From positions 2,709,501 to 2,773,500 of the forward strand of contig NC_057372.1 in assembly GCF_016906535.1 (NCBI RefSeq): DNA of 64,000 nt. Direction: 5' to 3'. A model generated the notes under the pieces. The model was not told the origin of the DNA, made no database searches, and was given only the letters and a program-made list of their open reading frames with translations. The position numbers and the translations under genes are program-made. Source of the stretch: Rhizoctonia solani (taxonomy: Eukaryota > Basidiomycota > Agaricomycetes > Cantharellales > Ceratobasidiaceae). Below are positions 12,223 to 24,327 of the stretch, in pieces (position 1 is the first letter of the stretch; each line of letters begins with the position of its first letter).

Positions 12223-12395
12223 TGTCATAAACAGAGGAAAATAGAACTAGCCAGAATTGAACCAGCTTGACCACTAAGCCATAGAACCCTATTATTCCTC
12301 TGCTGACAACCCATGATTACACCTGCTACCCCCCAAATTTGGGCTTGGGCCAGCATGCAACCACTTGTACTGGTCATGTGACTGTGTCCAGGACA
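12223..12395 (-). mobile_element. 173-bp mini-LTR repeat, copy 1
   Basis: One of three copies of exactly 173 bp (others at 47629-47801 and 50858-51030). The ends are TGTCATAAACAG...GTCCAGGACA and there is a 5-bp duplication GTTCT (12218-12222 and 12396-12400), as left by an LTR-retroelement integrase. On the minus strand it holds tRNA-like motifs TGGCTTAGTGG and GGTTCAATTCC, but only 18 nt apart from start to start, too close for a normal tRNA. Best read as a solo mini-LTR (TRIM/SMART class) or a tRNA-derived element. Confidence 0.7.
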
Positions 12396-13218
12396 GTTCT
12401 GAATACTACCACTCAAAGTTAACAAGAGCGCTTAAATAATCCAGAGCTGTTTGTTTGTAGTGCAGTCATGTGAGCCAATATCCATTTCTGTCAAGCTATA
12501 CTGCGTAATCATTGCACAGGGATGCATTCAAATCACCAGGCACTTGCACAAGTCATAGACATGAAATTTGGATGATTGGGCAAAAGGATTTCTGGTATCT
12601 GTTAGCCATTTGTCTAGCTGATCTAAATTATTTTCCTGGATGAATTTCTTTTCTCTATGTCTACGGGGCCCCGAAAATCTTGGGAGCACTCCAGGACTTG
12701 CTCTTGTCTGCAAGCACTCTGGAGAGTTTGGTGTGAGTGTTAAACTGGATAAATTCGGACGGTTTAAATGTATATGTAATGCAGTAAATGTGAAGCGGTA
12801 TTGAGCTCCAATGTGATAGCTGAATAGTAAGTGAACGAGGTGAAGATATCCGCAGTGGTTTAAGCGGTCTGTATCGATTGTTTATATATCACGTACAAGG
12901 AGGAATCTAGAGGATGAAATCCACGAGTACATGCGGGTAACGGAAAGGGAGACAAAAGACGGAAAAATAACTTCGGCAGTTTAAAGCGCTGAACAATTGT
13001 GCGGGTTGTTGCCGACGCAAAGTTGCGGGGAAGAACGACTATGCGTCATGTTCAACAGTGAGACTTCGAAGTGCTCGCGGAGTACTCTCACGACCGTTCA
13101 GTGCTGTGGGGGTACAAACGGGTACATTCACTTTATGGTTACGATTGTTTTACATTCACGCGCACGAGCCGGTACAGACCCCGAGCTCACTTTCAATGAT
13201 TCAACGGTCTGGTAATAA
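12396..13218. other. Intergenic; one short palindromic repeat
   Basis: No gene was recognised. At about 12660-12722 there is a GC-rich block (GGGAGCACTCCAGGACTTG ... GCAAGCACTCTGGAG) that matches 19757-19805 and is related to 23700-23835. Confidence 0.5.
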
Positions 13219-14812
13219 TCATTTACGGTTCTCCAACAGCGTCGCGTATTTTTCCAGGCCATTACGAAGAGGCGTGCAAAGCTTTTGCGCCAGCTCGATC
13301 TCCTTCTTGAATCTCTGCAGGCACGCCAAACCAAGTCAGTTCAATTATCTATCAACTCGGCTGTAACAAACCACCGACCAAGTTCGAAATTGCCTCCATG
13401 CCACCTTTCAACGTTTCTTGGAATGCCCGAGTTTGTGCTTGAACCTATTGCCAACTTTGTCAAAGACTGGGCAGGAGTAACCGGATTGAACAGGACTTAC
13501 CGATGACCATATTTCGCCGAACAATGATAGTTTTTGGCAGATTAGTGCAATATCAGGTTTCAACCCGTCAAATGCTGTTTTAACATGCGCCAACGCCTCC
13601 TGCTGTCGATTGACTTCTGCGAGCTCCTTTCGCTTGTTCGAGAGTGTTATAGTCTTGTCTATGACAAAGTAACCAAGCTGAAACGAGTTGCAGAGAGGTC
13701 AGTCTCACCAACTCGTTGGGCCAGTGCCAGCGCCAGAATTGTTCCAGAAACTATTACTCCGACTAGCTGGAGTAACCTGTCAGACCAGATCACAAATAGA
13801 TCATCCTATGAGGACGCGTACCCCAACAAACGTTTCTATAGCAGCAGCACTACCCAACAGCGCGGCGGTAGCCTCCATGATCTACTCAGAACTTAGACTT
13901 AGGAAAAGCTGAAGTGAGGGCGGCAAGGACATACTCTTATATCTAGCCTATAACACATGTCAATATTGTAGGCATTATATAGATGAGGTCAGATGGAGAG
14001 ACTCACTCTTGAATTTCCACTCGGAGATTCTCGATCACCTTTTGTAGCTCCTGAGCTTGTTGCTTGAGTTCAGTGCTCGTCGTCTGGACCCATGCATCGA
14101 ATCTAACCACAAAGTCTTCTATATCATCTTTTAGGGTCCTGAAGCCTTCCGCCATCCTTTCGGGCTCGCTATTGTCCTCGTTCTGTCAATTCCGTTTCAG
14201 GACATATTAAGCAGTTAAAGAATTCGGAAAATACAAACAGCGAAACTTTCGAGCTCGACAATAGCATCTTCACGGTCCTGATCGGTTTTGATGGATTTCA
14301 CTATCTCGAGAAAGACTTTATCAAACCCTGTAAGTGAACGTCAGTAAGCAAAATGTGATAAAGAGGAAATGAAATTCACTTTGAAGAATTGCAGCCTGTT
14401 GGGAAGCTACATCTCGAGAAAGAGAAAGGTGCGTAGCCCATCGCTAGACAATTTAGTCAGCATGAGTTAACATCGGCGGTCTTCGCATGCAACTTACTTG
14501 GTTGTATCCCTCCCATTCGCTGAGGAAAGTGCGAAGAGGCGGAAAAGTTGTACCGTATCTATCATTCATATCTTTCAGGCCGTAGGTAACTTTGGAAAAG
14601 CTTTCATCGACATCATTGGCCCATTCTGCCACCTCGGAAACGTTCTTGGCAAGCTGGCCCTGGTCACTGTCCTTGTCTAGCTCGTTGATTAAACCTTGCA
14701 CAAATTGATCAGATTCCTCTTGAGAGACTCCTTCGGTCTTGATTTTGCCAAGTGCTACATCCAAGTGAGCCTGACTGGGAGCGGCTGCTGTGACGGCCAT
14801 GTCTACAATCAA
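13219..14812 (-). CDS. Coiled-coil membrane protein, ClyA/Hbl-like family, paralogue 1
   Basis: Multi-exon gene on the minus strand. Translation probably starts at the ATG at 14800 or at 14812 and ends at TGA 13219-13221. Exon 1 (to about 14499) is helical and acidic; further exons near 14443-14382, 14328-14238 and 14181-14008 build a long helix, followed by a 13-nt microexon (13935-13947), a hydrophobic exon pair (around 13890-13840 and 13785-13720, motif GVIVSGTILALALA), a second coiled coil (13682-13503) and a last exon with the family signature RFKKEIELA. A helix bundle with a central hydrophobic segment and a C-terminal coiled coil recalls alpha-pore-forming proteins (ClyA, Hbl, XaxA), but sequence evidence is weak and a plain coiled-coil membrane protein is the alternative. 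Exon borders approximate. Confidence 0.6.
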
Positions 14813-16671
14813 ATCGGAGGTGTCTAATATCGAGAGTAGCCTGTGTGTAGGTTTTTATATCAGTGTGAACAGGCTTAACTCCAAGGAACTGTGACATATA
14901 TAGTGTCACTTCGAAAACATACGCCCTCTACAACGGCTTTCCAGAAGCGCTGCCATCAGAACCCGAAGTTGCCAGAGATGTCTATGGCGTTGACTGGGAT
15001 ATTCATTCTGTTTCGGTGGTATACACTATATATTTTTTTCCTTCGAAATCTACTATGATCAATCGATTGTCCTAAACAGTGAGTTCAATTTGAGGATTAT
15101 TCCCTTCATCTATCTAACTCATGGGGGAATTCGTGCCGCTCCCCTCAGCTGATCATACCCCTTCCCTCAGCTGATCATACCGTACAGACGTGTCCCGTCC
15201 CAGGCTTGCATTGCTTCCGGCGGCTATCACAACTATTGCCTCATAGATTGCTTCGGCTGCTTTTAGTGATGCCCCAATTGTGCTGGCTCCAATTATCGAA
15301 GGACAGACTTTGGTTTCACAATCCAGAGGTTCGGAGAGAGGTTTTTCACATGTATAAGGCCAGGTAATGGTCCTTGTTCGAGGCTCGTCATAGTGGCGAA
15401 ATTTGAGGCTTGGCTTGGCTCCCACCCTTTGCGCTGCGCCCCGTCACGGTGCATCGTCCTCTCTCGGATCCGGGTGGTCGGATTTTGATGCAGATTACCG
15501 GGACCTCGGGCTACTCATTTTACCAATGGAGTCTATATATAATATTCAGGGGTCTATGAATCAATACTCCGGCTCTCTATTAAGAGTCGATCGGATTCAT
15601 ATACTTGATGGCCGGAGAAGGGGTTCCGGTACTCGTGCGAAATACTCCATGCCGTTTGCGAAGCAATATGACCTGGACGGAACACAACTAGAATTATGAG
15701 CATTCGTAAGTGTTCCTCAATCTTGAGCATCAGGAAAACAGGATGTCCAACTTAGACTTCTGTATATATTTGTAGACCTCTGTAGATGTCTACAGAGTCT
15801 ACGGTAGATGTCCGTGTTTACTGATGAGGGTAACCGTATAGGCTATGCGCTCTACACTCACAATTCATGTTCAATGAGTCGAAGACCGCAACGTGTTTAA
15901 AGGTGACGAACCTGTAGGCACGCTCACCATCAAATCTGGCCGCAAGACACCACAGTAGTTTCGTGTACCCATGAAGGTGTTTGACGGAGCGGTTGATGCC
16001 ATGAGATTAGAGGCCGAGACAGGTTTCCGAGGAATGTATAAGATTTAGACTCGATTGGTGCCAGCTTGGCTCGCCTGTCGTGGAGCTAGCCCTTGTCGAT
16101 AGCTCCCGGTCGCTCAGATTAACCGAAATGACGGACTGATGCAGAGAATCGATATGTCAATACCACAAATGTGACTCAGTCTCCAATTTCAGGACCGTAA
16201 CGTATCAACCATAATAGAGAATAGGCCACGCTAATCTACCACAAATTGAGGGCAATTTCATGACGTTGGATTTGGTAGCAGTATATGTCCATCGTTCTTC
16301 CGCAGCCCTAGCTCCCAGACGAATACATCTCTTCCCTACCACCGGTCGATTAGAATGGTAGACCTCCATAAGGCGCTGCAATCTTAGAATTGGTAGGTAT
16401 AGTCACACGTATATTCGTGTTCATATGATCGATCTTCCTAGGAGTGCACGCTCATTGAATAAAACAACGGAAGCTACATACGAGCTAGGCAAACTGTTCA
16501 TAAAGACTGGGTCAGAAACTCTATATGAAACAGAGCAGGACAACGCCCAAAGTAAAAGAGAACAACAGCACAACTGAGAAAGAGAATGAGCAGGTTGTTG
16601 GTGCAGGGCGAGCTTACGGGTGTCGTCAGGGCGAAAGTGGGGCTACTAGTATATGCATTCATGTGATCAAT
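14813..16671. other. Intergenic, no gene recognised
   Basis: About 1.9 kb without a supportable gene. A near-perfect short direct repeat (CCCTCAGCTGATCATACC, twice within 15143-15181) is the only local structure noticed. Confidence 0.4.
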
Positions 16672-18216
16672 CTACATCCAGCTCCGGAGCTGTTTGTTGT
16701 ATTCTATCAAGCCCTCCATCAATGGCGTGCAGACTTCCCTCGCCAGTTTTACTTCCGCTTTGAACCTCTGCGGACAATATTCATGCTAGATTCAGGGGAG
16801 GCGGAGAGGATCTCACCAAACTTGTGGCCGCTTCTAGGCCTCCCTTCAAGTGTTCGCAAAATTGGACGCTTTGGTTTCGTACCTGGCGATGAGTTTTTGT
16901 GAATGCTAAGATGAATACTCGAATAAAGAATAGGTTTACCGAAGACCATATTTCGGCAAATGTAAGGAGGTTATCGAGCATTAGATCAATATTTGGCGCT
17001 TCAAATAACAAGGAGGATGGCTGCTCCGCAACCAGTGAGTTGATTCCTGCTGTAACTTGATTGACCTTCCTCAGGGCTTCGATTTTTTCTGGCCGTAAAG
17101 TGTCAAACCGTGTAAATGACGTTATTTATCATGTTTCAATCACCTTGACGATAGGCTTGAAGCGAAGAAATCACTTGAGAGGCTCTGCCAGCTACTCCAA
17201 GTCCCTTGGATTAGTGCCAATCGGTCAGGGATTGCGATAATGGCTCGTATATGTGTATACTTACTACTAATACCCTACCTCCCAAAATGCCACCAAAAGC
17301 ACCTCGTACACTCTTGATCTGACGAACCCATGTTTTGAGCAAGAATTATAAGCGAAATTGTTCCGAACGAAGGGAGGTCTTACCGATTCATCGAGGCTAA
17401 AGTATGCTGTCAGCATAAGTAAATCCCAGAAGGCACAAATCAACACCAACGCTTTGATGTCGCTCGTAAGTGGGACGACCACCACTGCCGTGGCAGATAT
17501 TAGATATCTCTCTCCAAACGCAGCTACATCGCGCTTTAAGTTCAAAAATCTTCTGGAAATTTCCGCAGACTTGTCGTTCCTCTCCAACTCAAGCTAGAGC
17601 ATCAGCCCAAGCAGGTTATACACTATCATCTTTCAGAACCGATTGAACATACAATAAAGGGCTCTATGGCAGCAATCGCTTTGAGACGGTCTTCATTTGA
17701 TGTGATAGTCTCAACCTGGGCTAGATAGACCTGGTCAAAGCCTGCGTAGTTCAATATAAGGAAACGACTTGCGGTGATGAAGTCAACCTACGTTTCAGAA
17801 CCTCGGCTGTGTCCAATGCAACTTCGCAAGAAAATCTCAGGCACTCTCTCCATTGCTACAGTTGCCCGTACAAGTTAGCAAAATGCGCATTGCTTGGCCA
17901 TGTATAATTACTTCACCTCTTTCAAACCAATCCATTCAAAATACAGAATTAATATAGGCCAGAATCCGATAATGCCCACAGCAAGTAGAATTTGGGCTTG
18001 TTGATCAAAAACATCATCAATATCCTTTGCTAACCTAGCGGACTCCTTTATGCTCTCCTCAAACTTCGCAGCTTGGTCCGAGTCGCTAAGCATGGCTAGC
18101 GCATTTGCCACGAGTTCATTGTGTACCTCTTCCGGCAAACCTTCTGTTTTTAATCGTTGTAAAATTTCTAGGCATTGCTCGACGGATAACGCAGTGCTTG
18201 GCTGTACCATTGACAA
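16672..18216 (-). CDS. Coiled-coil membrane protein, ClyA/Hbl-like family, paralogue 2
   Basis: Second, diverged member. Exon 1 starts at 18216 and runs to about 17912 with the same helical N-terminus and a motif FEWIGLKEV where paralogue 1 has SEWEGYNQ. A middle exon (about 17595-17390) carries two hydrophobic stretches (VVVVPLTSDIKALVLICAFW). A later exon ends AEIWSS and the final exon (about 16765-16672) begins RFKAEVKLA, the family end signature. Stop TAG at 16672-16674. Intron phases were not fully resolved, and exon 1 itself has an extra hydrophobic run (LLAVGIIGFWPILIL). It may be functional or mildly decayed. Confidence 0.5.
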
Positions 18217-21200
18217 AAAGAAGCCGGGATCGTCTACTACAGCCCCAATCCAGCTAGGTTATAAACGTGTGTTGAAACTTTACAGCTCCTGGAGTGGGGC
18301 CTTCATACTCTATACACTCGTTTTTAAGAAGCTCAAAATAGGTGCTTGAAGTTATGTTTGTCTATGAATCATTCGCCAATAATTGGTGGGTTACCAGGAG
18401 ACTTCCATCGGGGTGGCCTACATTGGATCCACGCACCCCAGATCCAAATCCAAGGATTCGTTCAGTGAGGTTCTTTTAGCTCTTTAAGCTGGACCACCAT
18501 TTTGAGGGGACAAGATGTCAACTACCCAAAATTTATTACTCCTATTAACGAAATGCTCATCTTTACGGAACCCATAGAAAATTCGATCTTCGCTGTCTCG
18601 GAATGACGACACACCCTCACAGCTCAGTCACCTAAGCAGTATACTTTATGAGCTTCGGCTCTCACGAGTGCTGCGAAGTCCAGAGATATTTGGATTTACG
18701 TATACGGGAAGCTTCTATTCAAAGATTCTCCCGAGCTCGGGGTTTTGTATCTAATCCGGCTGTTTCCCATCGTAAGCGCAGGTGTTTAGGAGCTGGGTTT
18801 AAAGTAGTCTCTGCCTGGAATATAATATAGCGAGTTTTATTTTCTGTGCGTAAATGTGAGACAACCTACAGGTACGCATGAGATGTCATCAAAGGAATAG
18901 GGAAATATGTACTGTACCTCAGCTTCGTCTATGGTATAGCAACTGAGGTTTACATGAAAAGCTTTTGGTGGCCATGTATAAAAGACGTACAAACAGACAC
19001 AAATGCCTCACGTGGATACCCATACATAATAACCAGTTATGGGGCTGTACTGACATTCCAGCGTTTCTTTTATCCAGTACTGGTACCAGTAGGCCATTGT
19101 TGGAAGTTTTAGAATTCGTGGAGTCACATCAACCTCATGGCTAGCATCTGAATTACTTTATACATCTATCTGTTAATATCTCCCTGTACTTGTTTAGGAA
19201 GCATTTAATTGATTTTTCTTTTGGGGGGGGGGGGGAGTTTACAATTGGCCACATCAAAGATTTGTTGAGCATTGTGACCTAGTCCAGTCGAAGTGGACCC
19301 AAAAGCCCCATCAGTACTCGGGCTCTGCATCCCTCGACCATTTGCGTCAAAGCCCAGGCCCGCCAATAGGCCAACTGTCAAATGGGATCAGTGGTGGCCC
19401 ATGGTTCGGTTCCAGTCACATTTGTTGAAGGATCTGTCTATGGTCACTTTGAGCAAGCTGTCTTAGGACACTTCTCCTCGGCGGATATAGTCATCACTTC
19501 CACCCCAATAGTAGTTTGGGGTCTCATGATGTCTATATTCCTGTGCCCCGCAGTATTCCTATAGCTTGCGGCTCTTGGATATCTGGATCTACCAATTGTT
19601 TACAACAGTGTTCCGCAGGCTTGCGGACCAAAGTCCGCAATACAGTACCACTCACAATATTGAAGGATCGTGTTTGACTCTGTGCTCTTTGGAATTCAAC
19701 TCCAATTTTCCGGCCCTTGCGCAAACCCTCAGCTACCTCTACAAGGTCCTAAATATCTCGGGAGTGCTCCGGGACTTGGTATTGACGGCAAGCACTCCGG
19801 AGCGTTTTGTATGGCGCTCGGAAGTGCTCATGGAGTGCTCCCAGGTGCTCGCTGAGCAGTCCAGATTCCCTGGATCCTAACGAGGAGGCCTCCCAAACTG
19901 GAGCACTCCAGAGCGCTCCACGGTTCTTTGGGCCCTCATAGAGATGCAACCATAGTATGTGAACTCCCACTCCATGCTTTGTCCGCCGTTACCTGAGCGC
20001 TAGACCACTTATACAATTACGTTAAAGCTGCCGCCCGCATTGCGGACCTCATCCGCTGAGCTCTCCAGTAGTCAACAGGCATCTCTTCATCTTCTTTTAG
20101 TCTCTTTTGTCTCCCTGTCCGGTCTATCTTTACGCACTTTTTAGGCTTTTTTAGTTACATCAGTCCTATCTACTGATCTTGGTTACACTTACCACCTGTG
20201 AATGCCCCGTCTTACTGACACCCGCTTTCTTGTATATTAGTTGCGTCATATCATAGGGCCTGACTTCAAAACATTGTAGAATATATATAAAAATACAAAC
20301 AAAAATACTATTACACTCGTGTGCTATCTCACTCCCAGTGCTTGTATTATGCGTGATCACCCACTCTACACAAGCGTTTGGTTTCAGAGTTATTCTATTT
20401 GCGCTTCCTCACTCTGAACGTCAATATCGAGTGTATGTTATAACTTGTCGTTTATTATGACTTCGTCGCAAATCAAGTCTATGTACATCCAATAATTAGA
20501 GGCCTTAAGTTGGCGCGTCGAATAAATTCACAATCTAAAGGCACTTGCATGTCCTATTCCTTAATTGAAATTTAGGCCCTATTCTTTGTAGTAATATGGA
20601 CTTGTGCCACTTGCTCTTTCCTGTTCTATTACTGATTTATTGAACTTCTGTTTATTCTCCTCCAATCGTACCTCTTCTATTTGTCTCTACAACGACTACT
20701 AGCAACCCTTTGTGTTTGGTTATGTAAGTAAGAAATCGCAATCTATGATACCAGTTATATATAGATAGCTATATCCAACCAAAAACCAATCCTAGTGACT
20801 CTGTAGAAATAGGTAAATAGAAATTATACATATATTGATTAGCTATCCAGATACAAGGTGTAAACAAGAGTAAGAGTGTAAGTATAATGGTGAGTTAACA
20901 GGAGGCTTGACGAGCCACCTTATATACCCTAGAAAAAACCGTTTGGGTCACCAACAGAGGGTGACGCGTACTTACTGCGCATTAATGCGCATGTATGCTA
21001 CTGGTTAATCTAATTAGGTCTCGCTAACTCGATTACGCAGAGTATACTAAACTCGTCTAGTATTTACATGAGACTTATACGTGCTCCAATCTTGATAAAC
21101 ATCTTCTATAGAGTCAGAGTGACATTGTGGATCCAGATTTACTTACCAATGACTCCGTGGAATCAAATTCCTTTATTCTACTCACCATTGTTAACGCTCT

Positions 21201-21960
21201 GGTCGCGTTACCGTTTGTTACAACTCCAGAAAGGGTGTACTTTATGACGAGAACATGACAAATGGAATCAAAAACAAGAGTAGGATATGTTGCGTCAATG
21301 AAGTGGATGGAACATTAGATATGCACATAGCCATGTTCATAAGGGTTGTGCAATTTCAATGATGCGATTGCGGGATGTCTCATTTCTACACTTTTCCGTA
21401 CTCCCAACTCGGTAAATCCTTTACTCAGCACAGTCACCTATTGCTTCAAAAGGTACCAATTAGCTCCACGGTCCTCTGGAATACTCGGAATTAAGTTACC
21501 TGACTAGGGAAAACAGTGATTTAGTTGAGTATCAATTACATGATATGCATCAAGTATACCTGCAGGTCCGGTGAGTTCTACTATTCCAGGCGTCAGGTAA
21601 CTCCCGTCATGGCGTGGATTCCAGACTCAAATACAATAAAGGCATTGCGGCTGGATACCAGACCAAGTTGTTTTTGCATTGGACCGTGATTCTATGAGGG
21701 GGTGTCTACCAGTAATTAAAAATGATAGAAATTATATTTCTTAAACTCTATATTGATTCAAGCAACCGATCACAGACGCTCGACCTGAAATTCTCATATG
21801 TGCACTCATACATGCGTCCTGATTCAATTCAAATTGTAGTTGTGCTATGAATGACATGTATGTTTGGTTTGTAAAGGTAGGTATTGTCACAGAACAGTTT
21901 CTCCCAAAGTGGCCGAACCGCACTACAGCATATTTGCTGGCTCGCTGCCAAATTTAATCT
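18217..21960. other. Long intergenic region
   Basis: 3.7 kb with no supportable gene. It holds a 13-base G run (19224-19236) and an inverted-repeat block at 19740-19935. Base composition is that of the unique flanks and not of the retroelement blocks. Confidence 0.4.
19740..19935. repeat. Short GC-rich inverted repeat (GGAGTGCTC family)
   Basis: The block contains several copies of GGAGTGCTC or its complement GAGCACTCC. Reversed, its right part matches 23700-23755 (motif CTGGAGCGCTCTGGAGTGCT followed by CAGTTTGGG and TCGTTAGGAT), and its left part matches 12675-12722. Both outer ends carry GGGCCC-type sequence, so a small element with inverted termini is possible. Confidence 0.5.
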
Positions 21961-22823
21961 TCAGCCAAGCTTGGTAGCGTATTTCTCCAATGCATCTGCA
22001 ATCTTCTTGACCCCATTCTGAACGTTTGGCAAATCTTTTTTCAACTCCTGATGACACGGTGCCCAATTAATAACTAGGTCAGTGAGCAGGATTCAGGATA
22101 GCGCATACCGCAATAGCTTTATGCCAATCGTTCGAGTCTTGTAGGACATCACTAACATGCTTGCTCTCTCTTTCCGCCTAGAAAGGCTTGCTCAGAGTAT
22201 TAATCCATCCATTAACACATAACTTACTAAGGATTCAATTTCTTCAAATGCCTTCTTTGGTCCAGGGGTACTACCCAGCTGGTACTTGCTAGTGGGGCGC
22301 TCCTCCTGTTCAGTAAGGAGTGAGGAATAGGCCCGGAAGGGGAGACGAAAAAGAATTCACTGACACTTGAGAAGGACTGAAATTCGGCAATGACATCCTG
22401 GGCATCCTGTTGAGATCCGACATCGTTGATTAAGTTAAGGAAAACACTATCGAATCCTGTAATACGGACATACTTCAGAAGGACCATGTAGGTACGCAAT
22501 GGGTATACTCAACGTCTTAACCAGGCTGACATAGACGACGCACAATCTCTGGAATCTTGCAGAGATTTAGTCCAGTGCTGTGTTTATTGGTAGTCAAGTC
22601 CGGTGAGTGCTTCGTTTCGAAATCAACTTACCGGTTCGAATTGCTCCAGCGTGTCTTTTAGTTGAGCGGCATGAGAAAAATTGGAAGAATATTTATTAGA
22701 GAATTCTCTTGCTTCACGAACAGCACGAGCCACCCCTTCGTCGATGGCAATGCTTTCAGAAGAAAGATTATTAAGGTTTGTGATGTACTGCCCTGGATTG
22801 AGGAAGGGGGAGACGTAAGACAT
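21961..22823 (-). CDS. Short, diverged member of the coiled-coil family, paralogue 3
   Basis: Minus-strand gene from ATG at 22823 to TGA at 21961-21963, at least five exons. Exon 1 (to about 22631) is helical. The exon at about 22459-22373 starts GFDSVFLNLINDVGSQQDAQ, which corresponds to the motif GFDQVFLHMVEQ of paralogue 4, so the family link is clear. It is shorter, and no hydrophobic central segment was found; the last exon ends ALEKYATKLG, like the other C-termini. It could be a soluble partner or a degenerate copy. Exon borders approximate. Confidence 0.5.
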
Positions 22824-24233
22824 TTTTCAAGTGAACGATGAGGGCTATAGTTGAATGCTCTTGTTGGTATGGTGATAACACCACTCTTATATTACATTCC
22901 CTCCGGATCCGGCTATTTAGATAGACCATGCGCGAGACGGCGCAAAAGATTTGACCCCGAAAAAAGCTTACGAATGGGGGTTGGAGATCTAGATTAGTGT
23001 GGTCCCAGGTCAGAGCAGAGATAGAATGAGGATTCCCGCCGCATCGGTATGATATTAACAGCCCGAATGCATGCTCCTCCCAACTGATCCAATCGACTGT
23101 ACCTGTTCCTTTATGTTTCCGGGTATCTCTGAAGTTGATACTAACTAACTGGGACAAGTGTGACGTCGTTCGAAATTACTCGGTTTGCGGAGAGCGATTT
23201 GAGGACGTTCCCTAAACTTCCTAAAGCTATAGCTGTAATATCAAGACCCTACTTCTCGGTGGTCAATGGGTTTTATTGATAAACAGGGCTGCTCTTCCGT
23301 TCTGTATGAAGATCTCCGGAGATCATTATTACCGTAGAAATAAATGCGATGTTTGAGTGGTCATGGGTTTTGATCGAAAGATCTAGAACGAGGTAGCTTG
23401 AGATATATCACTCGGGCCCGGGGCGCTCGTGACTTTTTTGATGTACATACGGGTGCTTGTCGGTACTCGTCGGTTTCCGTCTTCAACGGTCAATGAATGT
23501 GAGGATGTCCACTGGTTTGGTATCAGTTCATTCAAGCCAATCTTCTGCAATATATGGGGGAATCAAATAATTGAATCCCTCTTCGAGTATGATTTCCTTC
23601 TGATTTCCGGACGAGTAAACCACAAACAACACACTAAGAACTTGGGCAGGACAGTGTGTTCTTCACAGTCTCCTTCAACTCGGCTCACTCTACCGAGGCT
23701 CAAAGAACTCTGGAGCGCTCTGGAGTGCTTCAGTTTGGGGGACCTCGTTAGGATTCGACGGATCCGGATTGCCTGCCGACAATAGCGAGTCGCGAAGCGC
23801 TCCCGTGGTTTTTGGGGCCCGTGGGGCATCTGCACCTGTGTCAGATGCAGACCCAAAAGGATCGGAAATCCTCATGTTAAGTCCTATTCAACCTCGGGCC
23901 AAATATGCATGTGGCCCTCTGCGCGCCCTTAATTCTATGTATTGAATTCGCGCTCTTCAGCAATAATAGGTTATTCAATAATCGCCGACTCCCCACTAGG
24001 AATCGGAGTCGTCTCCTTCAGTTTCCAGAGATCTACCTTACTATGACAAGCCCTGAAATCATCATGGCTTATTTTAGATCGAAATACTCTCGCCCCGTTG
24101 TGGCAATACAAGTTTTCAGAGCTGCCTGGAAGCCCAAATGTAACGAAACTAATAGAACCCCAATTCATTTATGGTCATTTAGCACCAACTGAGTGGTAAG
24201 ACTCAGCGCAACCAAGGCAGAGATTTCTTTGTA
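22824..24233. other. Intergenic between divergent paralogues 3 and 4
   Basis: No gene recognised. At 23700-23835 there is a member of the GGAGTGCTC short-repeat family, ending in GGTTTTTGGGGCCC. Confidence 0.45.
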
Positions 24234-24241
24234 TATAAATA
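24234..24241 (+). promoter_or_regulatory. TATA box of paralogue 4
   Basis: TATAAATA, 87 nt upstream of the start codon at 24328. Confidence 0.5.
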
Positions 24242-24327
24242 CTTCCGAAATCAAGCATCCTGTACTATAAATTTCGAGCTGACGTCCATTCCAACCCCTT
24301 TGTTACTTGGAATCTCTTCCCTTCAAT

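Noticed and set aside
12223..12395. A functional tRNA gene on the minus strand
   Set aside because: The two tRNA-like boxes are only 18 nt apart and no anticodon arm can form; the unit is a repeat with LTR-type ends.
22771..23157. 128-codon minus-strand frame upstream of paralogue 3
   Set aside because: Its end overlaps the start of paralogue 3 in another frame; no conserved feature.
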